Source: an uncultured Demequina sp.
Lineage (GTDB): Bacteria; Actinomycetota; Actinomycetes; Actinomycetales; Demequinaceae
DNA length: 31,249 bases
Assembly: GCA_937925595.1 (NCBI GenBank)
Contig: CALALQ010000358.1
Location: forward strand, 1 to 31,249
Reading direction: 5' to 3'
Shown piece after piece: positions 14,883 through 22,658 of this stretch. The translations under genes and the position numbers were made by a program. The notes under the pieces are model-generated. The model ran no database searches. It was not told where the DNA came from and worked only from the letters and a program-made list of their open reading frames with translations. The stretch's first letter is position 1, and each line of letters opens with the position of its first letter.

Positions 14883-15779
14883 ATGTCCCCAGTGGAGGCA
14901 CCTGACGGCAAGATCATCCCCACCGATGACGAAGTCGCGGAGATGGTCTTTACGCAATTTCCTGCGCTCGCCGGACGCGAGATTGGTCGGCGCTACACGA
15001 TGCATGACCACGTCACCGTGCGCATCGGAGACGACTACGGAGTGCTCCTGCCCATCGTGGACGGGCAAGACCACCTCTACGAGCGAGTCGCCGACCTCCT
15101 TGCTCCGCTGCTTCCCACGTGGACGTTCCCGTACTCCGCCCCTATCGCGGTAGGGCAGCCCGGCGGCAAGTATCCGTACCACTGGAACTTGGTGCACTGG
15201 ATCTCCGGCTCCACCGCCGCGCTGGTCCCGCTCCATGACCAGTCAGCGACCGACCTCGGCGCCGCGATCCGCCAGATTCACCAGAAGGCGCCCGACTCGG
15301 CCCCGGACAATCCCGTCACCTCGCCCACGCTTGCCTCGCTCGAAGGGGAGTGGCGACGGCTGCTTGAGGCCACCGCAGCGGCTGGTGCCCCAGAGAATCG
15401 CGAACTGAACGTCGCCACAGCCGATGCCATGTGGCAGGAGGCGATGGCGACGCCGGTCGACGCTCGCACGTGGACGCACGGCACCCTCGACCCGCGTGCA
15501 GTTCTGAGCGACCGGGGCAGCTTCGCCGGTGTACTCATCTGGCACCGGTTCGGCGCAGGAGATCCCGCAGCGGACCTTGGCTACGGATTGAATCTCGTGA
15601 CCGACGTGCAACGCGCTGGCTTCCTCAAGGCCTACGGCAAGATCTCCAACGAGGTCGCCGCGCGCGCCAAAGGCTGGCAGCTCCTTGGTGCGCTGCGGCT
15701 CATCGAGAACGGCGACCCGTTCCTTGTGCGCATCGCGTGGGAGCGGCTCATCGAGCTCGACCTGGTGCGAGAGCTCTAA
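14883..15779 (+). CDS. APH-fold pseudokinase (catalytic residues lost)
   Basis: A 298-residue protein with the overall plan of the aminoglycoside phosphotransferase family: an N-lobe strand pair (VTVRIGDDYGVLLPIV), a hinge (YHWNLVHWISG), a helical C-lobe, and the sequence GAGDPAADLGYGL that follows the metal site in true enzymes. The active site is degenerate. The catalytic HGDLHPGN-type loop reads HGTLDPRA, so the base Asp is Thr201 and the Asn is Ala206. The Mg-binding Asp of the IDW motif is replaced at Ile219 in VLIWH. The N-lobe Lys/Arg position is also hydrophobic. The frame is intact with normal codon use, so this looks like a maintained pseudokinase. Role unknown. It overlaps the convergent lipoprotein gene tail to tail by 4 nt. 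Confidence 0.75.
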   Translation: MSPVEAPDGKIIPTDDEVAEMVFTQFPALAGREIGRRYTMHDHVTVRIGDDYGVLLPIVDGQDHLYERVADLLAPLLPTWTFPYSAPIAVGQPGGKYPYHWNLVHWISGSTAALVPLHDQSATDLGAAIRQIHQKAPDSAPDNPVTSPTLASLEGEWRRLLEATAAAGAPENRELNVATADAMWQEAMATPVDARTWTHGTLDPRAVLSDRGSFAGVLIWHRFGAGDPAADLGYGLNLVTDVQRAGFLKAYGKISNEVAARAKGWQLLGALRLIENGDPFLVRIAWERLIELDLVREL

Positions 15780-16309
15780 GCCAGGTCCGGACAGACCACA
15801 TTCAGCGCGCCAGTGATGGCCGCCTGCTGCTTGATCCACACATCATTCGAGGGCCACATCTGCGCGACGGGCGCAAAATCAGCGTCCGACGCTGCCTCAC
15901 CCTTCGCGAGGATCTCACCAAAGATCTCGTTCGCCTTGCGGAAGTTCGCAAGACCCTCGTCTGGTGTGCCGTACATGACGCTTTCGACCCCCTTGAGCTG
16001 GTCAAGGTTGTCGAGCATTGCGGCGAAGGTGTCGGGGTCGTAGCCCAGCTGCGACAGGGTCCCAAGTGCGCTCACCGTGCGCGTCTGGCCAAGGAACTGG
16101 CTGAACATGACGAAGGAGACGAGCTCGTCCTGGGAGAACGCCGAGCACTCCCCGCTGCTGCCCGCCTGGCTGCCTCCACCGCTGGCGCCCTCTGCCGCCA
16201 CCGTGGGGCTTGGCTTGGGTGAGTCAGCCGGGCCGTCGTCGCTGGGGCCTCCGCAGCCGGCGAGCACGAGGACGGCGGCCGTTGCGACCGCGAGAATGCG
16301 AAGCTTCAT
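15776..16309 (-). CDS. Putative lipoprotein, unknown function
   Basis: A 177-residue protein with a lipoprotein signal peptide (MKLRILAVATAAVLVLAGC; lipidated Cys19), a Ser/Gly/Pro-rich spacer to about residue 50, and a helical domain. That domain contains paired hydrophobic helices around SFVMFSQFLGQTRTVSALGTL and DPDTFAAMLDNLDQLKGVESV. Two further Cys (one in SGECSAF, one in NVVCPDL) bracket the domain and could form a disulfide. No family recognised. Start at ATG 16309 because GGAGGAA lies just upstream; an ATG 21 nt earlier lacks a Shine-Dalgarno and would bury the signal peptide. Confidence 0.7.
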   Translation of the reverse strand: MKLRILAVATAAVLVLAGCGGPSDDGPADSPKPSPTVAAEGASGGGSQAGSSGECSAFSQDELVSFVMFSQFLGQTRTVSALGTLSQLGYDPDTFAAMLDNLDQLKGVESVMYGTPDEGLANFRKANEIFGEILAKGEAASDADFAPVAQMWPSNDVWIKQQAAITGALNVVCPDLA

Positions 16310-16368
16310 AGTTCCTCCATTCGGCGCCATCGTGGCATACGTCGCCGATTGTCACGGGCAGCGCGGGG

Positions 16369-16374
16369 CACAAT
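16369..16374 (+). promoter_or_regulatory. -10-like element CACAAT, leaderless geometry
   Basis: CACAAT is followed by ggccgc (6 nt) and the ATG at 16381. Confidence 0.4.
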
Positions 16375-16380
16375 GGCCGC

Positions 16381-16899
16381 ATGATTCGCGACGCGAGGCC
16401 CATGGACGATGCCGCACGCATCGCACAGATCTACAACAAGGAGATCGCGACGAACACCGCGACCTTCGAGGTGGACCCTGTGGGCGAGGCGGCCATGGCC
16501 AATCGCATAGCGGCCGTGCAGGCTGCGGGACTTCCCTTCATCGTGGCGACCGATGTGCTTGGCGTCATCGGGTACGCCTACGCCTCGCCGTTTCATGAGC
16601 GGGCGGCGTATGCGCACACGCTGACCTGCTCGGTGTACCTCGACGCGGCCTCGCGGGGCCGGGGTCTGGGCAAGGCTCTCTATGAAGAGCTGATCCGGCG
16701 CGTCTCCACGCTCGCGGACTCTCCGCACGCCCCCGTGCACTCGCTCGTGGCACTCATCGCGCTGCCCAACGATGCCTCGGTGGCACTTCATGAGTCCGTG
16801 GGCTTCACACGCGCCGGCGTGATTGCCGAGGCGGGCTACAAGTTCGACCGCTGGATCGACATGGGGTACTGGCAGCTGCGTCTTCCGCGCACGGTGTGA
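16381..16899 (+). CDS. GNAT acetyltransferase, phosphinothricin acetyltransferase-like
   Basis: A 172-residue N-acetyltransferase. The start (MIRDARPMDDAARIAQIYN) and the TATFEVDP segment match the Pat/Bar-like group, many of which acetylate methionine sulfoximine or phosphinothricin-like amino acids. The acetyl-CoA pyrophosphate loop is SRGRGLGKALYEEL, preceded by the strand CSVYLDAA. The C-terminal PNDASVALHESVGFTRAGV and the following GYKFDRWIDMGYWQL are the usual family end. The substrate cannot be fixed from sequence; amino-acid analogue detoxification is the family default. Confidence 0.82.
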   Translation: MIRDARPMDDAARIAQIYNKEIATNTATFEVDPVGEAAMANRIAAVQAAGLPFIVATDVLGVIGYAYASPFHERAAYAHTLTCSVYLDAASRGRGLGKALYEELIRRVSTLADSPHAPVHSLVALIALPNDASVALHESVGFTRAGVIAEAGYKFDRWIDMGYWQLRLPRTV

Positions 16900-17062
16900 A
16901 GGCATGTGCGCAGAATCTGCGGTTGTAGCCTGTGAGATTTTCGTCCGCCCTATTGCGCACCGCGCCGTCGAGGAAAACAATGAGCGGGTCACGGCCACGG
17001 GTCACAAGCCCCATTTCTCCGTGATGCCGGCTTCGCCGGGCAATTGAATAGAAGGCAGAACC

Positions 17063-17479
17063 ATGAACAGCCCCACCGAAAGGCGGGGATCCGAGGACGG
17101 CTTCTCCCTCGTAGAGGTGCTCGTCGTCATCATCATCATTGGAATCCTCGCCGCAGTTGCTGTGCCGCTGTATCTCGATCAGCAGACAAAGGCACACGAT
17201 GCGGCGGCAAAGTCTGACCTGACCAATCTCGCGACTTTCGTGATTGCGGCAGCGGCGGAGACTGGTGCAGTCCCCACCGTGACCGTCTCGGGAAACGCGT
17301 ATCTGGTCAACGGAAAGGAAGTGGTGGCAGCCACGGAAGGTGTGGTGTTCGGAGGAATCTCCGGAACCTCTGCCGAAACCTGGTGCTTCGACCTCACGCA
17401 TCCAGGAGGGTCTTTCACTGCAAGCCCCGGACTGATGTTCACCTCCGATGCAGGCTATGCCGTCGGACAATGTCCATAG
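17063..17479 (+). CDS. Type IV prepilin-like protein (orphan pilin)
   Basis: A 138-residue protein with a class III signal peptide: a 13-residue charged leader ending in Gly, then FSLVEVLVVIIIIGILAAVA. Cleavage is expected between Gly13 and Phe14, leaving N-methylated Phe and Glu at mature position 5 (Glu18), needed for assembly. The globular part is small and ends with two Cys (108 and 137), the disulfide-bounded D-region of type IV pilins. AGAAGG lies a few bases before the ATG. No prepilin peptidase, PilB/PilT or other pilin is adjacent, so any assembly machinery must lie elsewhere. A strong terminator follows at once, so it is monocistronic. The 163 nt upstream show a GCCGGC/GCCGG hairpin but no convincing promoter. 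Confidence 0.85.
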   Translation: MNSPTERRGSEDGFSLVEVLVVIIIIGILAAVAVPLYLDQQTKAHDAAAKSDLTNLATFVIAAAAETGAVPTVTVSGNAYLVNGKEVVAATEGVVFGGISGTSAETWCFDLTHPGGSFTASPGLMFTSDAGYAVGQCP

Positions 17480-17492
17480 CACTGAAATCAGC

Positions 17493-17527
17493 AGCGGGTC
17501 CGGCCTCAATGGCCGGGCCCGCTTTTT
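17493..17527 (+). terminator. Intrinsic terminator after the pilin gene
   Basis: A 13-bp stem (17493-17505 with 17511-17523, one G-T pair) with a 5-nt loop runs directly into TTTTT (17523-17527). Confidence 0.9.
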
Positions 17528-17537
17528 CATGCGCCGG

Positions 17538-17583
17538 CCCGACGCTCGCGGCGCCAATGTCGGAGCGGTTGCGCAGCGTCGGG
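17538..17583. repeat. Inverted pair of CCGACGCT octamers
   Basis: CCCGACGCT (17538-17546) and AGCGTCGGG (17575-17583) are exact inverse copies 28 nt apart in the gap between the pilin terminator and the frameshifted VOC gene. Each contains the octamer that recurs through the window. Confidence 0.6.
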
Positions 17584-17602
17584 GTTGAGAAAGGGAGGCA
17601 CG

Positions 17603-17949
17603 ATGCTGGTGTGGTTCGAGATCCCGGCCCGGGACTTGGCGAGGGCGACGGCGTTCTACGAGGCGGTGTTCGACATCACGACCACCCCAGAGGACATTGG
17701 AGACGGGCAGCCCAAGTCCCTCCTTCCAGGGACGGGGGCGATCGCCCAGGGCGCACCATGGACTCCCTCGCAGCAGGGCATCGTCGTCTACTTCGACGCG
17801 GGAGATGATCTGCAGGGGTGCTCGATCGCGTCGTGGCGAATGGCGGGACCGTCGTGGAACCCAAGCAGCCTGTCGCGGCGACGCAGGGATATTGGGCGCG
17901 TTTCCGTGATACGGAGGGCACTCTCATTGGGGTGCTGTCGCCACACTGA
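17603..17949 (+). pseudogene. VOC-family protein, frameshifted
   Basis: The N-terminal module (MLVWFEIPARDLARATAFYE...) is in one frame up to a run of four G at 17815-17818. The remainder of the fold (VLDRVVANGGTVVEPKQ through to FRDTEGTLIGVLSPH) continues in another frame to the stop at 17947-17949. One extra G in that run would give a continuous protein of about 115 residues that aligns along its length with the VOC protein at 13940-14317. Either a recent one-base deletion or a sequencing error in a G-run explains this. Unrepaired, the first frame runs on into an unrelated Arg-rich tail. GGGAGG precedes the ATG at 17603. Confidence 0.75.
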
Positions 17950-17972
17950 GGCGTCGCTTCCCCGAGCGCGCC

Positions 17973-18920
17973 ATGTCTGCCACGCTATGGCGCATGCAAC
18001 GACGCCTTCTGATCGGGGGGATTGCCGCGACGCTCGCGCTCGCCGCCTGCACCCCAGCACCTGACGTGGTGACGTCGTCGCCCGCTGTGACAGCGTCGGG
18101 CACAGCGACGGAACCCATCGCTCCGCTCGAGCCGGGCGTCTACGCGATCGAATGCGGCGCCGACGAGCACTCGCCTACGAGCGTGCGCGTGCTGGGACCG
18201 GACCACTACCGCGTGGGCGGCTGGAATCACGTCAACGGCGTCGGCTCTTTCGAGAATGTGGCGCTCGAGTCGCGCGATTACGCGATCTCGGCGAAGAACT
18301 ACCTGGAAGATCCCTCGTGCGATGGGGCCAAGACCCTGCAGGTGGTGCTCGCCAAGAAGACCTACGACTGGGACAAGCAGCACGCCAACGGCCTCGAGTC
18401 GCAGTTCCCCGGTGAGGAGTTGACCTTTGGGCAGGTCGAGTCGATTGTGCTGGAGCTGCGCATCGACATGAGCCGTTCGGTGCTGCCGCAGGCCGCGGAC
18501 TACGAGGAGCGCTATGGCGACCTGCTGACGCCCGAGCAGCTCGCTGAACTCGACGGCGGCAAGGTGAACCTCGAGTTGACGCTGTTCGGCTCCGGCGCCA
18601 CGGCAGACCAGCCGTTCATGAACGCGGGAACCATCATCGAGGTGGACCCTGGTCAGTTCGGGGACGGGTGGATCCGCGTGAAGGTCCCACGCGAGGAACT
18701 CACGTTCTACACGGAGAAGAATTACGAACGCACACCGGTGGGCGAGGACGAGCACCAGGATCTGCTCGTCAAGGGGCTGCGCATCAATCCGGAGACCTCG
18801 AGCGGCAACGAGGTGCGCGTCTACGTGGGCGACGCATTCGACCCGCAAGGCAAGCCGGAGCTGTTCAAGGAGATGGCGCTGAGCTTCTACGTGATCGAGG
18901 TCGAGCGCTCCGCCTCCTAG
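17973..18920 (+). CDS. Putative lipoprotein, unknown function
   Basis: A 315-residue exported protein with a lipoprotein signal peptide: an Arg-rich start, a hydrophobic stretch and the lipobox LALAAC, then a Thr/Ser/Ala-rich spacer. The body looks beta-rich, starting with GVYAIECGADEHSPTSVRVLGPDHYRVGGW; the remaining visible segments (EELTFGQVESIVLELRIDMSR; GTIIEVDPGQFGDGWIRV; LRINPETSSGNEVRVYVGDAF) do not match a family I recognise. Two Cys (in AIECGAD and DPSCDGA) could pair. The start is uncertain: ATG 17973 gives the longest protein, while ATG 17994 (MQRRLLIGG...) gives a more ordinary signal peptide and 308 residues. Confidence 0.7.
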   Translation: MSATLWRMQRRLLIGGIAATLALAACTPAPDVVTSSPAVTASGTATEPIAPLEPGVYAIECGADEHSPTSVRVLGPDHYRVGGWNHVNGVGSFENVALESRDYAISAKNYLEDPSCDGAKTLQVVLAKKTYDWDKQHANGLESQFPGEELTFGQVESIVLELRIDMSRSVLPQAADYEERYGDLLTPEQLAELDGGKVNLELTLFGSGATADQPFMNAGTIIEVDPGQFGDGWIRVKVPREELTFYTEKNYERTPVGEDEHQDLLVKGLRINPETSSGNEVRVYVGDAFDPQGKPELFKEMALSFYVIEVERSAS

Positions 18921-18966
18921 CGCGCCCACTGCGCCCGCCCCGTAGCGCGCACCCGCCGCCTGCGCC

Positions 18967-19141
18967 CTGCATGTCGATTACGCCCGGATTCGGCTCTCTC
19001 ATGCGCGCTGCGTGTCGATTACGGTCGTGCTCCGCGGTGACACCTGCCGTGCGCGGGTGGAGGCGGGCCCAGCGCCGCCATAGCCACGATCGACACGCAG
19101 GGCGCTTGACCCTTCCGAATCACGGCGAGATCGACACGCAG
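18967..19141. repeat. Nested inverted repeats built on CTGCGTGTCGAT
   Basis: Four copies of a CTGC(G/A)TGTCGAT core lie in the gap after the lipoprotein gene. Two are direct (from 18967 and 19008) and two inverted (ending at 19100 and 19141). The outer pair, 18967-18993 and 19115-19141, are 27-bp inverted copies with about five mismatches; the inner pair shares the 12-bp core. The arrangement can fold into a long nested hairpin. There is no ORF inside. It resembles a small non-autonomous repeat element. The rest of 18921-19209 holds only the metE terminator. Confidence 0.65.
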
Positions 19142-19162
19142 CGTGCAGCGGGGGGAAAGACA

Positions 19163-19194
19163 GCGGCCCGGTACCCCTTCGGGAACCGGGCCGC
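19163..19194 (-). terminator. Intrinsic terminator of metE
   Basis: A stem starting GCGGCCCGGT (minus strand), with one mismatch and a GAAG loop, lies 15 nt past the metE stop and is followed by TGTCTTTCC. The stem is about 14 bp. Confidence 0.75.
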
Positions 19195-19209
19195 GCCTCT
19201 CACACAGCT

Positions 19210-21534
19210 TTACGCGCCGCGAACCGCCTGAGTCGCAGCGATGAGGTTCTCGAGCGTCGCCTTCGTCTCGGGGTACGCACGGGTCTTGAGACCGCAGTCG
19301 GGGTTGACCCACAGCTGCTTACCGGGAATCGACTCCTTCGCGAGCTGCAGCAGCTCCGTGATCTCCTGCGTCGAGGGAACGCGCGGCGAGTGGATGTCCC
19401 ACACGCCCGGTCCGATCTGGCGCTCGTAGCCGTGGTTGCGGATCGCGGGGAGCACCTCCATGCGCGAGCGGGCCGCCTCGATCGAGGTGACGTCCGCGCC
19501 AAGGCCGTCGATCGCATCGATGATCTCGCCGAACTCCGAGTAGCACAGGTGCGTGTGGATCTGAGTGTCGTCCGCGGCGCCGGAGGTCGCAAGCAGGAAC
19601 GAGTTCACCGACCACTCGAGGTAGGCGGGCTGGTCCTTCTTCTTGAGCGGCAGCAGCTCGCGCAGGGCGGGCTCGTCCACCTGAATGATGCCGATACCAG
19701 CGGCTTCGAGGTCAGCGATCTCGTCTCGGAGCGCGAGCGCCACCTGGTTGGCAGTCACGCCAAGCGGCTGGTCGTCGCGAACAAAAGACCACGCGAGGAT
19801 CGTCACGGGACCGGTGAGCATGCCCTTGACCGGCTTGTCGGACAGCGACTGGGCGTACTGCGCCCAGCGCACGGTCATGGGCTCAGGACGGGCGACGTCA
19901 CCCCACAGGATCGAGGGGCGAGTGCAGCGCGAGCCGTACGACTGCACCCAGCCGTTGACGGTCACGTCGAAGCCGTCGAGCAGCTCCGCGAAGTACTGCA
20001 CCATGTCGTTGCGCTCCGCCTCGCCGTGCACCAGCACGTCGAGACCCAACTCCTCCTGGAGCTTGATGACGGAAGCGATCTCCGCCTTCATGGCCTCTTC
20101 ATACGCGGCGTCGTCGATCTCGCCCTTGGCCCACGCGGCGCGGGCCTTGCGGATCTCGGGAGTCTGCGGGAACGAGCCGATGGTCGTGGTCGCGAGCTCG
20201 GGCAGGTTGAAGCGAGCATCCTGCGCGGCGGCACGCACCGAGTAGGGCGCACGCTGCAGATCAGCGGGGGTCACGGCCTCGAGAGCCTCGCGGACGTCCG
20301 CACGGTTGGTGCCAGGGTGAGCCTTGCGAGAGGCGAGCGCTGCGCGCGCCTGAGCAAGAGCGTCGGCCACAGCCTCCGCGTTCCCGCCCGACGCTGCGGC
20401 GAGGGTCGAGATCTCCGTCACCTTCTCGTCGGCGAAGGCGAGCCAGGACAGCAGCTCCTCGCCCAGGTGCTCCTCGCCCTTGAGGGTGTGGGGCACGTGG
20501 AACAGCGAGGTGGAGGTGCCGATCGAGACGACGGCGCCGAGCGCGGCGACGGCCTCAGCCTTCGCAAGCGCGGCGTCGAGGTCCGTGCGCCAGATGTTGT
20601 GGCCGTCAACGACGCCAGCGACGATCTGCGTGCCATCGGCGATCTCCGAGGGCACCGAGCCGCGGACCAGGTCGATCGCGACCGCGTCGACGCCGGCGCC
20701 GGTGAGCACGGGCAGTGCGTCGTCGAGCGAGTTGTACGGCGCCGCGACAAGCAGCTTGGGGCGGTTCGTCAGCGCGACGAAGCCCTCGTAGACCTTTGCC
20801 GCGTTGGCGAGCACGTCGGAGCGGTCGGCGTCGATGTCGGCGACCAGGATCGGCTCATCGATCTGCACCCACTGGACCCCGGCGTCGGCGAACTTGGCAA
20901 GCAGTTCGGAGTAGACGGCGACGAGGTCATCGAGGCGCTCAATGGGGTGGAAGCCCGTGGGGGCGTCGTCCGAGGGCTTGGCGAGGTACAGGAAGGTGAG
21001 GGGGCCGGTGATGACCGGGCGGGTCACGAAGCCGGCAGCCTTGGCCTCCTCGAACTCGTCGACCCAGCGGGTCGAGGACAGGGAGAAGACGGTCTCGGGA
21101 CCGATCTCGGGGACCAGGTAGTGGTAGTTCGAGTCGAACCACTTGGTCATCTCGAGCGGGGCCTTGGCACCCTCGCCACGCGCGATAGTCGAGTAACCGG
21201 CGAGGTCCACCGAGCCGTCGGCCTTGCGCAGCGACGAGAAGCGCGTGGGCACCGCGCCGAAGGTGACCGCGGCGTCGAGCACGTGGTCGTAGAAGGAGAA
21301 GTTGCTGGGGATCGACGAGTCGTCGCGGCGCAGGCCAAGCTCTGCGAGTCGCTCGCGGTTCTCTGCGCGCAGCGCGGCGGCAGCTGCCTCGAGCGCGGCC
21401 TCGTCAGTTGCGCCCTTCCAGAAGGACTCCAGCGCCTTCTTCAGTTCGCGCATTCGACCGATCCGGGGGTATCCGAGGATGGTGCCGCCAGGGAAGGCGG
21501 GCGCAGGAACAGAGGCGTTGTTGAACTCAGACAT
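19210..21534 (-). CDS. metE: Cobalamin-independent methionine synthase (MetE)
   Basis: A 774-residue 5-methyltetrahydropteroyltriglutamate-homocysteine methyltransferase, the last step of methionine synthesis, using Zn and triglutamyl-methyl-THF. Two barrels are visible: an N-terminal one starting GTILGYPRIGRMRELKKALE and a C-terminal one starting TTIGSFPQTPEIRKAR. The Zn ligands are His662 and Cys664 (in HTHLCYSEF), Glu686 and Cys747 (in NPDCGLKTR). Their spacing (+2, +22, +83 from Cys664) equals that of the E. coli enzyme. The ATG at 21534 has GAGGA upstream. The leader of about 80 nt shows no cobalamin or SAM riboswitch motif. MetF, which makes its methyl donor, lies 1.7 kb upstream on the same strand, separated by an accessory gene pair and an OsmC gene. 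Confidence 0.97.
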   Translation of the reverse strand: MSEFNNASVPAPAFPGGTILGYPRIGRMRELKKALESFWKGATDEAALEAAAAALRAENRERLAELGLRRDDSSIPSNFSFYDHVLDAAVTFGAVPTRFSSLRKADGSVDLAGYSTIARGEGAKAPLEMTKWFDSNYHYLVPEIGPETVFSLSSTRWVDEFEEAKAAGFVTRPVITGPLTFLYLAKPSDDAPTGFHPIERLDDLVAVYSELLAKFADAGVQWVQIDEPILVADIDADRSDVLANAAKVYEGFVALTNRPKLLVAAPYNSLDDALPVLTGAGVDAVAIDLVRGSVPSEIADGTQIVAGVVDGHNIWRTDLDAALAKAEAVAALGAVVSIGTSTSLFHVPHTLKGEEHLGEELLSWLAFADEKVTEISTLAAASGGNAEAVADALAQARAALASRKAHPGTNRADVREALEAVTPADLQRAPYSVRAAAQDARFNLPELATTTIGSFPQTPEIRKARAAWAKGEIDDAAYEEAMKAEIASVIKLQEELGLDVLVHGEAERNDMVQYFAELLDGFDVTVNGWVQSYGSRCTRPSILWGDVARPEPMTVRWAQYAQSLSDKPVKGMLTGPVTILAWSFVRDDQPLGVTANQVALALRDEIADLEAAGIGIIQVDEPALRELLPLKKKDQPAYLEWSVNSFLLATSGAADDTQIHTHLCYSEFGEIIDAIDGLGADVTSIEAARSRMEVLPAIRNHGYERQIGPGVWDIHSPRVPSTQEITELLQLAKESIPGKQLWVNPDCGLKTRAYPETKATLENLIAATQAVRGA

Positions 21535-21616
21535 GATTCCTCGTGGAGGTTGTTGCGCGGCGGGCTCGCCATTGCGCTTGATCGACGCCGTCAGTGGCGC
21601 CGCAGGTGTGGTCGCG

Positions 21617-21646
21617 ATTCTAGCCCGTGCGTGCTGGCGAGGCCAA
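21617..21646 (-). promoter_or_regulatory. Promoter of metE
   Basis: On the minus strand TTGGCC (21646-21641), an 18-nt spacer and TAGAAT (21622-21617), a near-consensus -10. It predicts a 5' leader of about 75-80 nt. Confidence 0.6.
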
Positions 21647-21672
21647 GGGCCAAAGGCTGTCGAGGATGCGAG

Positions 21673-22305
21673 CTAGGGAAGAATCCCCATGAACGTCGAC
21701 CCCTCATAGCAGGGGGCTCGCGACATACCTGACTCAGTCACCTGTTCCTCTGACACGGCGTAGAGCAACTCGGTGGCTGTGGCGCCGGGGTCCACCGTGA
21801 CGCCACGATCAGCAAGACAGTTGACGATGAACTCTCGCTGGTCCTCAAAGGTCGCGAGATACGCGTCAATCGCTACCGGCTGCCCCAAGTAGAACGAATC
21901 CACGAAAGCGAAGTGCTTGGCGTCGCACTCTACTGAGAGTTGTGATGCCTGGTCTTGCGTGAGGCCGGGCGGGTCTCGGTACCGCATGGACGGGTGAGGA
22001 AGACCGGGATAGATGTCCTCGGGCTCATCCACGACAACTGTGAACCCCGCTTCCTCCAGGCACTCGACACCCGCCACGAACTGAACGCTCAGGTCATCAA
22101 ATGACAGCGTGCCCTTCTGCAGCGCGCGCTCAAGGAGCGCCACCTGCTCTGGACTGGCGCCGCCCTGCCGAGCTTCGGCGACGAGTGAAGACAAATCTGG
22201 TCTGGGCACGGACGGCGCCTCGTGATTCCGGTTGTCCGCGGTGCATGCGCTGGTCGCCATTGAAAGGAACATGGCTACCAGCGCCGCACGGTACAGAATC
22301 GTCAC
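21673..22305 (-). CDS. Putative lipoprotein coupled to a small secreted protein
   Basis: A 210-residue protein with a signal peptide and a lipobox-like ATSAC (Cys21). The mature part begins with a helix (LSSLVAEARQGGASPEQVALLERALQKGTLSFDDL) and then carries four Cys, in VECLEEAG, SVECDAKH, VNCLADRG and APCYEG, a set that could form two disulfides. The pattern (gap between ADGAS-like helix, Cys-rich body) recalls uncharacterised lipoproteins I associate with actinobacterial adaptor/ABC exporter loci; that is memory, not a search. GTG 22305 shares its first base with the last base of the upstream gene's TAG stop, so the two are translationally coupled. It ends 30 nt short of the metE promoter region. 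Confidence 0.65.
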   Translation of the reverse strand: MTILYRAALVAMFLSMATSACTADNRNHEAPSVPRPDLSSLVAEARQGGASPEQVALLERALQKGTLSFDDLSVQFVAGVECLEEAGFTVVVDEPEDIYPGLPHPSMRYRDPPGLTQDQASQLSVECDAKHFAFVDSFYLGQPVAIDAYLATFEDQREFIVNCLADRGVTVDPGATATELLYAVSEEQVTESGMSRAPCYEGSTFMGILP

Positions 22306-22658
22306 TACACCGCCAGGTACGAGACGGTGATAAGGCCGCGAATGCCGTGGTCCGAGCCGACGAGCCCCGACCCGTTTGGAGCGTACTTCGTGAAGCTCGA
22401 CACCCCCGGCAGCGAGTGCGACCAAGCAGTCCAGTAGGGCGGGCCGCCTCCATTCGCCTGCAAGTACAGTCGCACTGAGAGTGTGCCGCAGGATCCAGAG
22501 ACCTTTGAGGTTTTGCCCCACCCAGAGGCGTTGGTCTTGCTGGCCGAACAGATGTTGTCGCCAAATGTCCCGGAGCCTGCCGCGGCAGGCGTCAGGCCCG
22601 CACAGACCAGGATCAGTCCAACCACAACTCCCAAGGCTCCTAAGCGCCGATTGGTCAT
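22305..22658 (-). CDS. Small secreted two-cysteine protein
   Basis: A 117-residue protein with a Sec signal peptide (Arg-Arg, hydrophobic core, cleavage after TPAAA at about residue 27). The mature protein of about 90 residues is rich in Gly, Ser and aromatic residues, with two Cys (37 and 57) likely to form a disulfide. It has no charged blocks or membrane segment. It has a strong AAGGAGGA Shine-Dalgarno. It is not a clear match to the lactococcin 972 family, though size, export and partner gene recall that class of bacteriocin. Compared with the secreted protein at 25921-26325 it shares general architecture (short Gly/Ser/Thr start, GTLS(V/I) strand, two Cys, beta-type C-terminus), a weak similarity. 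Function unknown. Confidence 0.65.
   Translation of the reverse strand: MTNRRLGALGVVVGLILVCAGLTPAAAGSGTFGDNICSASKTNASGWGKTSKVSGSCGTLSVRLYLQANGGGPPYWTAWSHSLPGVSSFTKYAPNGSGLVGSDHGIRGLITVSYLAV

Noticed and set aside
21535..21622. Cobalamin or SAM riboswitch upstream of metE
   Set aside because: The predicted leader is only about 80 nt and shows no B12-box or SAM-type core motifs.
19390..21732. Very long open frame (780 codons) on the plus strand across metE
   Set aside because: It is antisense to metE, whose zinc ligands and full-length homology are certain. Long antisense frames arise from high GC, and its residues are low-complexity Arg/Gly/Val/Glu.
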